The notes under the pieces are model-generated. The model was not told the origin of the DNA. It was given only the letters and a program-made list of their open reading frames with translations, and made no database searches. 64,000 nt of DNA from Prorocentrum cordatum (Eukaryota; Sar; Dinophyceae; Prorocentrales; Prorocentraceae), in assembly GCA_963575745.1 (NCBI GenBank), contig CAUYUJ010012669.1:691501-755500 (forward strand), in the 5' to 3' direction. The translations under genes were made by a program, and so were the position numbers. Of the stretch, positions 1 to 10,833 are shown piece by piece (position 1 is the stretch's first letter; the number at the start of each line of letters is the position of its first letter).

Positions 1-177
1 TAGAGCACAATCGCGGCATGGCACATCGCAATTCAGCACGGTGCAGCACAGCACAGCCCTCGGCAGGGTACATCAAGATCGATACACTCAGCATTGCCCC
101 AGTCAGGTGTCTTTGAAAGCGCTGCCATGTGTTACGGTTCTATATTCCTTTCCGGGTTCGTGGGTCGATCATGTTGC
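1..177 (+). repeat. Partial higher-order repeat (end of C module plus E module)
   Basis: Bases 1-96 match the tail of the C module found whole at 572-772, 990-1194, 4452-4655, 4882-5085, 9727-9930 and 10158-10361. Bases 97-177 are the E module, which contains CCGGGTTCGTGGGTCGATCA and recurs at about 1201-1282, 5090-5160 and 10378-10449. The window therefore opens inside a fourth copy of the higher-order unit. Confidence 0.85.
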
Positions 178-1282
178 AGAATGTCTCGAGCGAAATGCTT
201 GTCTTTCATAATTTGTTGAAAACGTTTCGAGCGAAACGCTGGTTTTGCAAAATTGGGGGATGTCTCGAGCGGGGACCTCGTGGGGGGCCTCGTGGGGGTC
301 CAGAATTCAGAGGATATCTCAGGCGAAATGGTTGTGTTCACGTCCCGCTCGCAAGAATTCCGAGGTTGTCTCGCGCGTGCCGCGTCCCGCGCGCAGGAAT
401 TCTGAGGATGTTGGCGGGATGTCTCGAGCGAAACGCTTGTCCCCAGCACGTTCCGTAGCGCGTTCCAGTGGCACGTCCCGAGGTGCGTCCCCATGGCACG
501 TCCCTTGGCACGTCGCTTGGCGGGTCCCTTGAGACGTTCCGCGTCGCGTCCTCCTGGCATGTCCCCCTGTCAATTAGCTCTGGGGCAGCTACTATGTGTT
601 CAGGCAGCTCGAGCTTAAGATCCAGATCAGTTCGGTCAGGACTCGGATGCAAAGAAGGACTCGATCCACGAGGCTATAGAGCACAATCGCGGCATGGCAC
701 ATCGCAATTCAGCACGGCGCAGCACAGCACAGATTTCGGCACGGTACATCAAGATCGATACACTCAGCATTGCAACTTGGCACGTTCCGTGGGGCGTCCC
801 TTGGCGAGTCCCCCTGGCACGTCGCGTGGCGCGTCCCCTGGCACATCCCGTGGCACATCCATTGGCACGTTCCGTAGCGCGTCCCCTTGGCACGTCCCGC
901 GGTGCGACCCCATGGCACGTCCCCTGGCACGCCGCCTGGCGCCATCCCTTGGGACGTTTCGCGGCGCGTCTTCCTGGCATGTCCCCCTATCCATGAGCTC
1001 TTGGGCAGCTACTACGTGTTCAGGCAGCTCGAGCTTAAGATCCAGATCAGTTCGGTCAGGACTCGGATGCAAAAGAGGACTCGATCCACGACGCTATAGA
1101 GCACAACCGCGCCATGGCACATCGCAATTCAGCACGGTGCAGCACAGCACAGCCCTCGGCAGGGTACATCAAGATCGATACCTTCAGCATTGCATATGCC
1201 CGTCACCCAATCAGGTGTCTTTGAAAACGCTGCCACGCGTTACGTTTCTATATTCCTTTCCGGGTTCGTGGGTCGATCATGT
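178..1282 (+). repeat. Higher-order repeat copy H1 (A-C-C-E)
   Basis: The A part (178-438) is a minisatellite of GTCTCGAGCGAAACGCTTG-like units. Two C modules follow (about 439-771 and 776-1193), each a run of GGCACGTCCC-like decamers followed by a constant stretch of about 200 bp. The E module closes the unit at 1196-1282. The same order of parts recurs at 3.65-5.16 kb and 8.67-10.45 kb. Open frames across it run through decamers and show no protein domain. Confidence 0.85.
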
Positions 1283-2398
1283 TTAGGACCCGAGAGGTGC
1301 AGTTTCCTTCCCCCCACATTGATCGCCCCACCACTCAGCGACGCCCAAGTTGTGGGCGCCTCACATCGACGCCCCCCGTGCGGGCGCCAAGAGGGGCGCA
1401 TTCCGCCCCTGCCGCAGGATGGCACGGCACGCCCCCGAGCGACAAAGTTCGAGAGAGGGGAGGCAATCGCGCCCAGATCAGCCATCACCGCATACGGAAC
1501 CGTGCCTGCACGGGATCGGGACGAGACGAGACGCTGCTCTGGCCGGGCGCCTCCTGCGGCGCCGCCCGCCTTTAACTCCCCCTTGAGCCGAGCCCAGGTG
1601 GAGCTTGCGCGCAGGAGCGGCGAGGCGCTCTCGGAGCTGAAGGTGGCCTGACGCCCACGACGACGCCGACCAGCGGCGGCAACGACGACCGACGCCGACG
1701 ACGACCAGCGAAGGTCCAGGCCCCCTCGCGTCGTAAAGAAGACCACGGCGTTTCTTTGTTGCCGTTGCCGTTTTCAGCCGCTGCGGGCTCTTGCGCGAAG
1801 AACAGAATAAGAACGACATACACATTAAGTTTTGGCGGTCCGCGTTGATTTCTTGGATCTGCGCTGGGACCCCTTGCTCCGCGAGCCAGGAGCGGGGCCC
1901 AACTCAGATCAAAGAGATCCGCGCGGAACGCTACAAGTTCATATTCATGCCGTTCTTGTTACTCTATTTGCTAGGCCCCAGGGCCGCAACACAAAACGGC
2001 TCAGGATGAAACGCTGGTCCCGAAGAGTGGGTCGAGAAATCTGGAATCTGGGTGTCCACGTCGCGACTAGATCATGACGTCAGGGGTTTGGGGACGACGC
2101 CGGCGAAGATGGCAGCGACGACCACGATGCCGACAGCACTCGTGGAATACGGCGCCAGCGACGACGGCTACGATGGTGGCGTCGACGTCAACGGCGGAGT
2201 CGCGGACGGTGTCGGTGACGGCGGCGACGACGACAAGACTACAACACCAATAATAGCGGGGGTGGGGGCGGCGGCGACGACGAGAGTAGTTTTCGTATTG
2301 GTTAGCTGTGTCAGTGTGGAAGAGGGAGGGGGGAGGAGGGAGATCAGGGAGGGGAGGAGCAGGAGACGGATCACGAGGAGGATGAGGATGAGGGATGA
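1283..2398. other. GC-rich unassigned stretch
   Basis: No recognisable gene. Mixed GC-rich sequence is followed from about 2090 by GACGAC/GGCGAC-rich DNA that leads into a GGA tract. Short overlapping open frames on both strands encode low-complexity Arg/Pro/Ala peptides, as expected by chance at this composition. Confidence 0.6.
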
Positions 2399-2456
2399 GG
2401 AGGAGGAGGAGGAGGAGGAGGAGGAGGAGGAGGAGGAGGAGGAGGAGGAGGAGGAG
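2399..2456. repeat. (GGA)n microsatellite
   Basis: An almost perfect run of GGA/GAG triplets. The open frame across it reads only poly-Glu (forward) or poly-Ser (reverse). Confidence 0.95.
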
Positions 2457-3646
2457 AAGGAGTAGAAGGAGGAGGTACTTAGGATAAGGATGGTCTTTTC
2501 CTTGCCCCTTTCTAACACCTTACCGCGCCATGGCTCCCTCCTGGCTGCCAGTCCCCCTCCTCCCGCGTAGAGAAGAGGGACGAGGCAGGTTGCCCGCATT
2601 TGACACTGTGTTGGTGAGATGCGAGCTCAGCCCCGCGCCGTCGGAGAAAAAGGGCGCGGCTACCAGACTCTCTTCCCGGGCACGAAGTGCGTGGAGGCCG
2701 TCTCCCTCGTACGCGCCCGCCTCAGCGAGCGGCAGCATCCGCCGACAAACTCTTCGTATCCCGATCTGCCTGCCCCGTACCCTTCCCTGCCCGTCCTTCC
2801 TCCTCCGCTTCCTCCTGTCCTTCTCGTCCACTTACGTCTCTCCCATCCTGGCCCCTCTTGTGCTCCTCCTCCCCCTGCCACACATAGAGGAGAGAGGGGG
2901 ATTGGGAGGAGGCGAAGGCGGAGGGCGGCGACGAGGCGGAGGAGGCGGGACCGAGGGAGAGAGGGAGGGAGGGAGGGAGGAGGCGACGAGGAGAAAACGT
3001 TTGGATGAGTACGTGGCGACGGCTGGTGGCAACCGAGGCCGAGTTAGCGGCTTCAAGAGCAAGTGACGCGAGCCTTGAAGCATGAGCGGTTCACCTCGCG
3101 AGCTCCTTCAACATGTGAGCTTGAGACCACCGAACCAGGTCTGAATGCCCCGAGCACTCGCCTTCTACGCGGGTTAAGGATGCAGGCTATCAAGCATTCT
3201 CATAGGTTACTCTGTTGATCCAAGCGTGCTGGATTCTTTGTACCTTCTCATCCGACAAAGCAAGATTCACTGCAGACCTAACACCAACGAAAAGAAAGCA
3301 ATGACTGCCCAACGGTGCCGATCAAAATAGCGCCCAAACCGAGGAGGAGTGGCAGCAGCGGCAGGAGGAGCGTGATCTTGACGTTGCCGCTCATGCGCTT
3401 CACTCGAGCATCGATCATGCGACACCGCGCGAGCAGTGGAAGTCGAGCGAGCATCGAGCGAGCGCCGAGTCCTCCCCTCCCGCGTCGCAACTCCTCCGTG
3501 ACGTGGGCCCCGGGGACTTCGCGGCCCCCGCCCAGGTGCCGACTCCCCTGACCATCCAGAGTGCTAAAGAATAGCCCTGTAGAGCTGTATACCTACACAG
3601 ACTGCTTAGAAGCCCAACGACAATTTAAACTCAAATGCCTTGTTCC
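2457..3646. other. Unassigned stretch
   Basis: No gene or repeat family recognised. Purine-rich imperfect GGGA/GGC tracts lie at about 2885-2990. The part from 3080 to 3640 has more balanced composition but no convincing open frame. Confidence 0.5.
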
Positions 3647-5160
3647 CGGAAAGGGCTTGAGCCCAGGGTTCTCTTTTAGATGGTTTCCCCCCGGGTTTGA
3701 CGGGAAGAGGGCCGGCGAATTTCTTTTGCGATAAATAACGAGTGGGAAGAGGGCCGGCGAATTAAAATTTGAGGATGTCTCGAGCGAAACGCTTGTTTTT
3801 CAGAATTTGTTGAGGATATCTCGAGCGAGACGCTGGTTTTGCAGAGTTGGGGATGTCTCGACCGAAACGCTTGTTTTCAGAATTTGTTGAGGATGTCTCG
3901 AGCGAAACGCTGGTTTTGCAGAGCTGACCGCGACGCGGAAAAGCGCCCCGTTCGCAGGAATTCCGAGGATGTCTCGCGCGTGCCGCGTCCCGCGCGCAGG
4001 GATTTCGAGGATGTCTCGACTAATTCGCTTGTTTTGCAGGATTTCTTTGGATTTTGACAGAATGTCTCTAGCGAAACGCTTGTTGTTTCAACATTTGTTG
4101 AGGATGTCTCGAGCGAAACGCTGGTTTTGCAAAATTGGGGGATGTCTCGAGCGGGGGCCTCGTGGGGGGCCTCGTGGGGGTCCAGAATTCAGAGGATGTC
4201 TCAGGCGAAATGCTTGTTTACACGTCCCGCTCGCAAGAATTTCGAGGATGTCTCGCGCGTCCGCGCCCCGCGCGCAGGAATTCTGAGGATGTTGGCAGGA
4301 TGTCTCGAGCGAAACGCTTGTCCCCAGCACGTTCCGTAGCGCGTCCCCTTGGCACGTCCCGCGGTGCGTCCCCATGGCACGTCCCTTGGCACGTCGCTTG
4401 GCGGGTCCCTTGAGACGTTCCGCGTCGCGTCCTCCTGGCAAGTTCCCCTGTCAATTAGCTCTGGGGCAGCTACTATGTGATGAGGCAGCTCGAGCTTAAG
4501 ATCCAGATCAGTTCGGTCAGGACTCGGATGCAAAGGAGGACTCGATCCACGAGGCTATAGAGCACAATCGAGGCATAACACATCCTAATTCAGCACGGCG
4601 CAGCACAGCACAGATTCCGGCACGGTACAGCAAGATCGATACACTCAGCATTGCAACTTGGCACGTCCCTTGGCACGTTCCGTGGGGCGTCCCTTGGCGA
4701 GTCCACTTGGAACGTCGCGCGGCGCGTCCCCTGGCACATCCCGTGGCACATCCATTGGCACGTTCCGTAGCGCGTCCCCTTGGCACGTCCCGCGGTGCGT
4801 CCCCATGGCACGTCCCTTGGAACGTCGCCTGGCGCATCCCTTGGGACTTTTCGCGGCGCGTCCTCCTGGCATGTTCCCCTGTCAATTAGCTCTGGGGCAG
4901 CTACTATGTGTTCAGGCAGCTCGAGCTTAAGATCCAGATCAGTTCGGTCAGGACTCGGATGCAAAGGAGGACTCTATCCACGACGCTATAGAGCACAACC
5001 GCGGCATGGCACATCGCAATTCAGCACGGTGCAGCACAGCACAGCCCTCGGCAGGGTACATCAAGATCGATACACTCAGCATTGCCCCAGTCAGGTGTCT
5101 TTGAAAGCGCTGCCATGTGTTACGGTTCTATATTCCTTTCCGGGTTCGTGGGTCGATCAT
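3647..5160 (+). repeat. Higher-order repeat copy H2 (B-A-C-C-E)
   Basis: The B module (3647-3775) starts near CCCGGAAAGGGC, contains a short GGGC...GCCC hairpin and ends GGCGAATTAAAATTTGAG. The A minisatellite (3776-4318), two C modules (about 4319-4655 and 4656-5085) and the E module (5086-5160) follow. A new B module begins directly at the E boundary, so the unit is modular. Confidence 0.85.
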
Positions 5161-5488
5161 GTCCCCGGAAAGGGCATCGGCCCAGGGTTCTCTTTTAGTA
5201 GGTAAACCTGTCTTGAGGGAGGCCGGCGAATTTTTTCCCTGATAAATAACGAGGTCGAAGGAGGCCGGCGAATTAAAATTTGAGGAAGTCTCGAGCGAAA
5301 CGCTTGTTTTTGAAATCCCGATCGATAAATCACAGGGTGCGGGCCACTTTTTCCCGGAAAGGGCATGAGCCCAGGGTTCTCTTTTAGTTGGTAAACCTAA
5401 TCCCCCGGTGCCAACTTGAGGGAGGCCGGCGAATTTTTTCCATGATAAATAACGAGGTCGAAGGAGGCCGGCGAATTAAAATTTGAGG
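5161..5488 (+). repeat. Two further B modules
   Basis: B modules at about 5161-5283 and 5350-5488 match those at 3647 and 8665. Each ends at the ATTAAAATTTGAG boundary and is followed by an A-type GTCTCGAGCGAAACGC unit. Between and after them is a segment starting GATCGATAAATCACAGGGTG (5322 and 5523). Confidence 0.8.
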
Positions 5489-5754
5489 ATGTCTCGAGCG
5501 AAACGCTTGTTTTTGAAATCCCGATCGATAAATCACAGGGTGCGGGCCACTTTTTCGTGTGTCGAGGATGTCTCGAGCGAAACGCTTGCTCCGCAGAGTT
5601 TGCCGAGGATGTCTCGAGCGAAACGCTTGTTTTGCAGAGCCGACCGCGACGCGGAAAAGCGCCCCGCGCGAAGGAATTTCGATGATGTCTCGACTAATTC
5701 CTTTGTTTTTGTACGATGTCCTGGAATTTTGGCAGGATGTCTCGAGCGAAATGC
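5489..5754 (+). repeat. A-type minisatellite block
   Basis: Several diverged GATGTCTCGAGCGAAACGC units with variable linkers, the same family as 178-438, 3776-4318 and 8795-9594. Confidence 0.75.
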
Positions 5755-6836
5755 ACGACCCCACCCTAGCACGACCATACCCCAGCACGACCACACCCCA
5801 GCACGACCAGACCCCAGCACGACCCCACCCCAGCACGACCCCACCCCAGCACGACCATACCCCAGCACGACCACACCCCAGCACGACCGACCCCAGCACG
5901 ACCCTACCCCAGCAAGACCACACCCCAGCACGACCACACCCCAGCACGACCTCACCACAGCACGACCACGCCCCAGCACGACCACGCCCCAGCACGACCA
6001 CGCCCCAGCACGACCACGCCCCAGCACGACCACACCCCAGCACGACCACCCCCCAGCACGACCACCCCCCCAGCACGACCACCCACCAGCACGACCACCC
6101 CCCAGCACGACCACACCCCAGCACGACCACTCCCCAGCACGACCACACCCCAGCACGACCACACCCCAGCACGACCACACCCCAGCACCAGCACGACCAC
6201 ACCCCAGCACAACCCGATCGATAAATCACATGGTGCGGACCACCCCAGCACGACCACACGCCAGCACGACCCCACCCCAGCACGACCACGCCCCAGCACG
6301 ACCACGCCCCAGCACGACCACACCCCAGCACGACCACACCCCAGCACGACCACACCCCAGCACGACCCCACCCCAGCACGACCCCACCCTAGCACGACCA
6401 CACCCCAGCACGACCACACCCCAGAACGACCACACCCCAGCACGACCCCACCCAACCACGACCCCACCCCAGCACGACCACACCCCAGCACGACCACACC
6501 CCAGCAGGACCCCACCCCAGCACGACCCCACCCCAGCAAGACCACACCCCAGCACGACCACAGCCCAGCACGACCTCACCACAGCACGACCACACCCCAG
6601 CACGACCACGCCCCAGCACGACCACGCCCCAGCACGACCACGCCCCAGCACGACCTCACCACAGCACGACCACACCCCAGCACGACCACGCCCCAGCACG
6701 ACCACGCCCCAGCACGACCACGCCCCAGCACAACCACCCCCCAGCACGACCACCCCCCCAGCACGACCACACCCCAGCACGACCACCCCCAGCACGACCA
6801 CACCCCAGCACGACCACTCCCCAGCACGACCACACC
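5755..6836. repeat. 16-bp minisatellite, about 67 copies
   Basis: Tandem CCCCAGCACGACCACA units with small changes (CACA/CCCA/CGCC). Because 16 is not a multiple of three, each forward frame reads the same 16-residue cycle (Pro-Ala-Arg-Pro-His-Pro-Ser-Thr...), and the reverse frames read a Gly/Val/Trp/Cys cycle. The long open frames on both strands come from the repeat and are not evidence of a protein. It is broken once, at about 6208-6242, by a stray copy of the GATCGATAAATCACA segment. Confidence 0.95.
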
Positions 6837-6862
6837 GCCTTGGTTGAGTGGTTGCCTGTCGT

Positions 6863-7010
6863 CGTGGAATGTTTCGTGGGGTGTCTCGTGGAATGTTTCG
6901 CGGGGTGTCTCGTGGAATGTTTCGTGAGGTGTCTCGTGGAATGTTTCGTGGGGTGTCTCGTGGGATGTTTCGTGACGTGTCTCGTGGGATGTTTCGTGAG
7001 GTGTTGCCCA
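6863..7010. repeat. 24-bp minisatellite, about six copies
   Basis: Tandem GTGGAATGTTTCGTGGGGTG-containing units. A partial E module (CCTTTCCGGGTTCGTGGGTC) follows at 7047-7084. Confidence 0.85.
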
Positions 7011-7650
7011 GTTGGGTATCGTGAAAACGTGTCCATGCTCCACATGTCTATATCCCTTTCCGGGTTCGTGGGTCCATCATGTTTCAGGGTGCGGAATGTC
7101 CAGAAGGGGCGGGGGGGGGGGAGAGGAACCCCCCCAGTCACGACGCGTCGCCGCATTGTTCCCAGGACGCACGCAAAATGGGAATGTCCGCGTCGAGCAT
7201 CTCTCTAAGATGTACCCACTTGCAATATTCTGGCGTGGGGCAGCCTACTCCTGTCCGGTTATACGGGGCATGAGCTTTTCTCCAGTGGCGCTGCCGCACG
7301 ATTCCGCCACCGCGCTCGGGCGGGCGCCCAGGGGGGGGGGCGGCGCAGGGGGGGCTCCACTGAAGGTCCCTCCCCCAGCCTCGCATTTGGGCATATGTTC
7401 TGCCTGGAAGGCCCAGAGCGCAAGGACTTGGTCATAAACTGGTGAAATCCATATGGGCTTCTGCACCTCGAAGATCAATGCGTTCTGTTGCTCGCCTTTT
7501 GCAGACTTAGCCTTGAAAACCCATCGAAACGGCATTTCAGATTCACCCTTTGCCCTGCACCCAAAGAAAACGATAAGATTAACAAAACGCATCTTGGACT
7601 CGATGCGTCGGGGGACCCCAGCTATCGCTCCGCCGTGGGCGAGAGGGCCC

Positions 7651-7683
<33 letters not shown>

Positions 7684-8230
7684 CTGCAAGCGCGGTGGCG
7701 GAGGTTCCCAGCCAGCGGCAATGTCGGCCCAGCCAGCAGTGGCAACATCCAGGTACGAGTCGGCATCGTTTTTTGCACACTCAAGTCGCCCCGCAGCACT
7801 CGTTTCACTGCTGGGTTGGGCTCGGGCCCCTCGGTATGCATAGCCCTGTTCGACTTGAGGTGCTCTAGTTTCGATTTAGATGTACAAGAGTACGGTGGTG
7901 GAACTCCCGGAACTCCCTCGTGCATAGTGTATATATTATATGTCTGCATGCTAGCCGGACCCCAAACAGTGATTTCTTGATATGTCCATGTATGTATACA
8001 TAAATATATATATATATACACATATATCTGTGTATGTATGTGTATATCCGTAAGGGCTTCGCCCCCTGCCGCCAACCCCCTCTCTCGGAGAATGCGCTAC
8101 GCAAGAGCTATGTCATGAGGCCTGGGCGCTGTCGTAAAGCAGTATCGGAGCTTCATGCGAGGCCGATTCGTAATGAGCAAAACTAGTCTATGACCAGAGG
8201 GGTTACCACACCTGGCGATTGGTAAGACGT
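7011..8230. other. Mostly unique stretch with CA and TA microsatellites
   Basis: Contains the partial E module (7047-7084), a (CA)n run at 7651-7681 and TA-rich DNA at about 7925-8050. Open frames of 126-276 codons cross these microsatellites on both strands, but none shows a recognisable domain. Confidence 0.6.
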
Positions 8231-8664
8231 CGTGACCCTGCCGATCTGCGTGAGGGGTGCCACCGAATTTTCAAAAATGTGGCAAGTCCTTAGTGTTTTT
8301 GGACCATGACCCTACGGATCCGCGTGAGGGGTGCCACCGAATTTCATAAATGTTGAGAATCCCCTGGGTTTGCGGAACCTGGCCCCGCCGATCTGCATGA
8401 GGGGTGCCATCGAATTTCAGACATGTGGCAAATCACATGTGTTTTTGCACCCTGACCCCGCCGATCTGCGTGAGGGGTGCCACCGAGCTTCAGACATGTG
8501 GCAAATCCTTTGTGTTTTTGCACCCTGACCCCGCCGATCTGCGTGAGGGGTGCCAGCAAATTTCAGACATGTGGCAAATCCCATGTGTTTTTGCACCCTG
8601 ACCCCGCCGATCTGCGTGAGGGGTGCCACCGAGCTTCAGAAATGTGGCAAATCCTTTTTGTGTT
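8231..8664 (+). repeat. 73-bp tandem repeat, six copies
   Basis: The motif GATCTGCGTGAGGGGTGCCA recurs near 8243, 8317, 8390, 8463, 8536 and 8609, a period of 72-73 bp. Each unit also carries ACATGTGGCAAATCC and TTTTTGCACCCTGACCCC. A stray partial unit sits at 10453-10488, right after the E module of copy H3. Confidence 0.95.
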
Positions 8665-10449
8665 TTTCCCGGAAAGGGCTTCAGGCCCAGGGTTCTCTTT
8701 TAGTAGGTTTACCCCCGGATCTGACGGGAAGAGTGTCGGCTGATTCTTTTTGCGATAAATAACGAGTGGGAAGAGGGCGGGCGAATTAAAATTTGAGGAT
8801 GTCTCGAGCGAAACGCTTGTTTTTCAGAATGTGTTGAGGATGTCTCCAGCGAAACGCTTGTTTTGTGTTATATATTGTCTTCTCCTGGGGACCAGAATTT
8901 AGAGGATCTCTCAAGGGAAATGCTTGGTTTCACGTGCCCAGATCTTGAGGATGTCTCGAGCGAGACGCTTGGTTTCACGCCTCCAGGTTGCCCAGGCAGA
9001 GGTCAAGCGCCAGGATTTGTTGAGGATGTCCCGAGCGAGACGCTTGGTTTTACATGCCTCGTCGCCCAGGCGGATGTCTAGAATGAGGAGGTGTTGAGGA
9101 AGTCTCGATCGAGATGCTTGTTTGCACGTGTCCAGGTTGCCCAGGCGGATGCCTAGCATGAGGATGTGTTGAGAATGTTTCGGGAGATACGATTGTTTTC
9201 ACGTGTCCAGGTCGCCCAGGCGGATGTCTAACCAGGTCGCCCAGGCGGATGTCTAACATGAAGGAGTGTTGAGGATGTCTCGAGCGAGACGTTTGCTTTC
9301 ACGTGTACAGGTCGCCAAGGCGGATGTCTAGAATGAGGAGGTGTTGAAAATGTCTCGAGCGAAACGCTTGTTTTCACGTGCCCAGGTCACCCAGGCGGAC
9401 GTCTCACATGAAGATGTGTTGAGGATGTCTCGAGCGAACTACTTGTTTTCACGTGTCCTGTTCGCCCAGGTGGATGTCTAGCATGAGAATGTGTTGAGGA
9501 TGTGTTGAGCGAAACGTGTGTTTTCACGTGTCCAGGTCGCTCAGGCAGATGTCTAGAATGAGGATTTTGACAGGATGTCTCGAGCGAAACGCTTGTCCCC
9601 AGCACGTTCCGTAGCGCGTTCCCTTGGCACGTCCCGCGGTGCGTCCCCATGGCACGTCCCCTGGCATGTCGCCTGGCGCGTCCCTTGAGACGTTCCGCGG
9701 CGCGTCCTCCTGGCATGTCCCCCTGTCAATTAGCTCTGGGGCAGCTACTATGTGTTCAGGCAGCTCGAGTTTAAGATCCAGATCAGTTCAGTCAGGACTC
9801 GGATGCAAAGGAGGACTCGATCCACGACGCTATACAGCACAACCGCGGCTTGGCACATCGCAATCCAGCACGGTGCAGCACAGCACAGCCCCCGGCACGG
9901 TATATCAAGATCGATACAATCAGCATTGCAACCTGGCACGTTCCTTGGCACGTTCCGTGGGGCGTCCCTTGGCGAGTCCCCCTGGCACGTCGCGTGGCGC
10001 GTCCCCTGGCACATTCCGTGGCACATCCATTGGCACGTTCCGTAGCGCGTCCCCTTGGCACGTCCTACGGTGCGACCCCATGGCACGTCCCCTGGCACGT
10101 CGCCTGGCGCGTCCCTTGGGACGTTTCGCGGCGCGTCCTCCTGGCATGTCCCCTTGTCAATTAGCTCTGGGGCAGCTACTATGTGCTCAGGCAGCTCGAG
10201 CTTAAGATTCAGATCGGTTCGGTCAGGACTCGGATGCAAAGGAAGACTCGATCCACGACGCGACAGAGCACAACCGCGGCATGGCACATCGCAATTCAGC
10301 ACGGTGCAGCACAGCACAGCCCTCGGCACGGTACATCAAGATCGATACGATCAGCATTGCATTTGCCTGTCACCCAATCAGGTGTTTTTGAAAACGTTGC
10401 CATGCGTTACATTTCTATATTCCTTTCTGGGCTCGTGGGTCGATCATGT
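8665..10449 (+). repeat. Higher-order repeat copy H3 (B-A-C-C-E)
   Basis: B module (8665-8797), a long A minisatellite (8798-9594) in which units alternate with a CCCAGGCGGATGTCTAGAAT-like spacer, two C modules (about 9595-9931 and 9932-10360) and the E module (10361-10449). It is the fullest copy of the unit in the window. Confidence 0.85.
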
Positions 10450-10697
10450 TGGACCCTGACCCCGCCGATCTGCGTGAGTGATGTCAATGTTTAACCACCC
10501 CAGCAATTCAGAGCACACGCTCAGGGCGTGCTGAACCTGCCCGTTTGGGCCTCTCCCCCCTCGCGCGGTCCATCAACAAGGAAAAGTAAGCAGCAAGAAA
10601 CATAACTGTAACAGTGGAAACTGGAAGCTGCAATTGGTACCGGAAAGTGCGAACCTTCGGTCTACAGTCTGGTGGCCCCACAAGGGGGCCGGCGGAT
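10450..10697. other. Junction between higher-order repeat and YR retroelement
   Basis: A partial 73-bp repeat unit (10453-10488) is followed by about 210 bp with no recognised feature, up to the start of the A1 repeat. Confidence 0.5.
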
Positions 10698-10787
10698 ATC
10701 TGTCAGTACTTGTACATTGATTTTGGAGCCCCGTCCTCACAGAGTTGGCCGCATCTCGTTGTGTCCGCAGTTGTCTGCGCTCAAGTT
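10698..10787 (+). repeat. A1 split direct repeat of the YR element
   Basis: Matches 16807-16896 without gaps, 80 of 90 positions identical. It ends in GCTCAAGTT. Its last part (10764-10785) resembles the 22-nt dinoflagellate spliced leader at 15 of 22 positions. Confidence 0.85.
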
Positions 10788-10833
10788 AATTGGTGGTGAG
10801 GCCACCGCTTCCCCGTCCGATCGTACGCGGTGG

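Noticed and set aside
1097-1290. E module as a tRNA-derived SINE (GGGTTCG resembling a B box)
   Set aside because: No matching A box at the right distance, no cloverleaf and no tail; the similarity is limited to a few bases.
5384-6847. Long open frames over the 16-bp minisatellite (up to 454 codons forward, 331 reverse)
   Set aside because: They exist in all frames because the unit lacks stops on both strands; no start context, domain or unique sequence supports a protein.
8231-8664. CRISPR-like array
   Set aside because: The 73-bp units follow each other with no unique spacers, and the context is eukaryotic; it is a plain tandem repeat.
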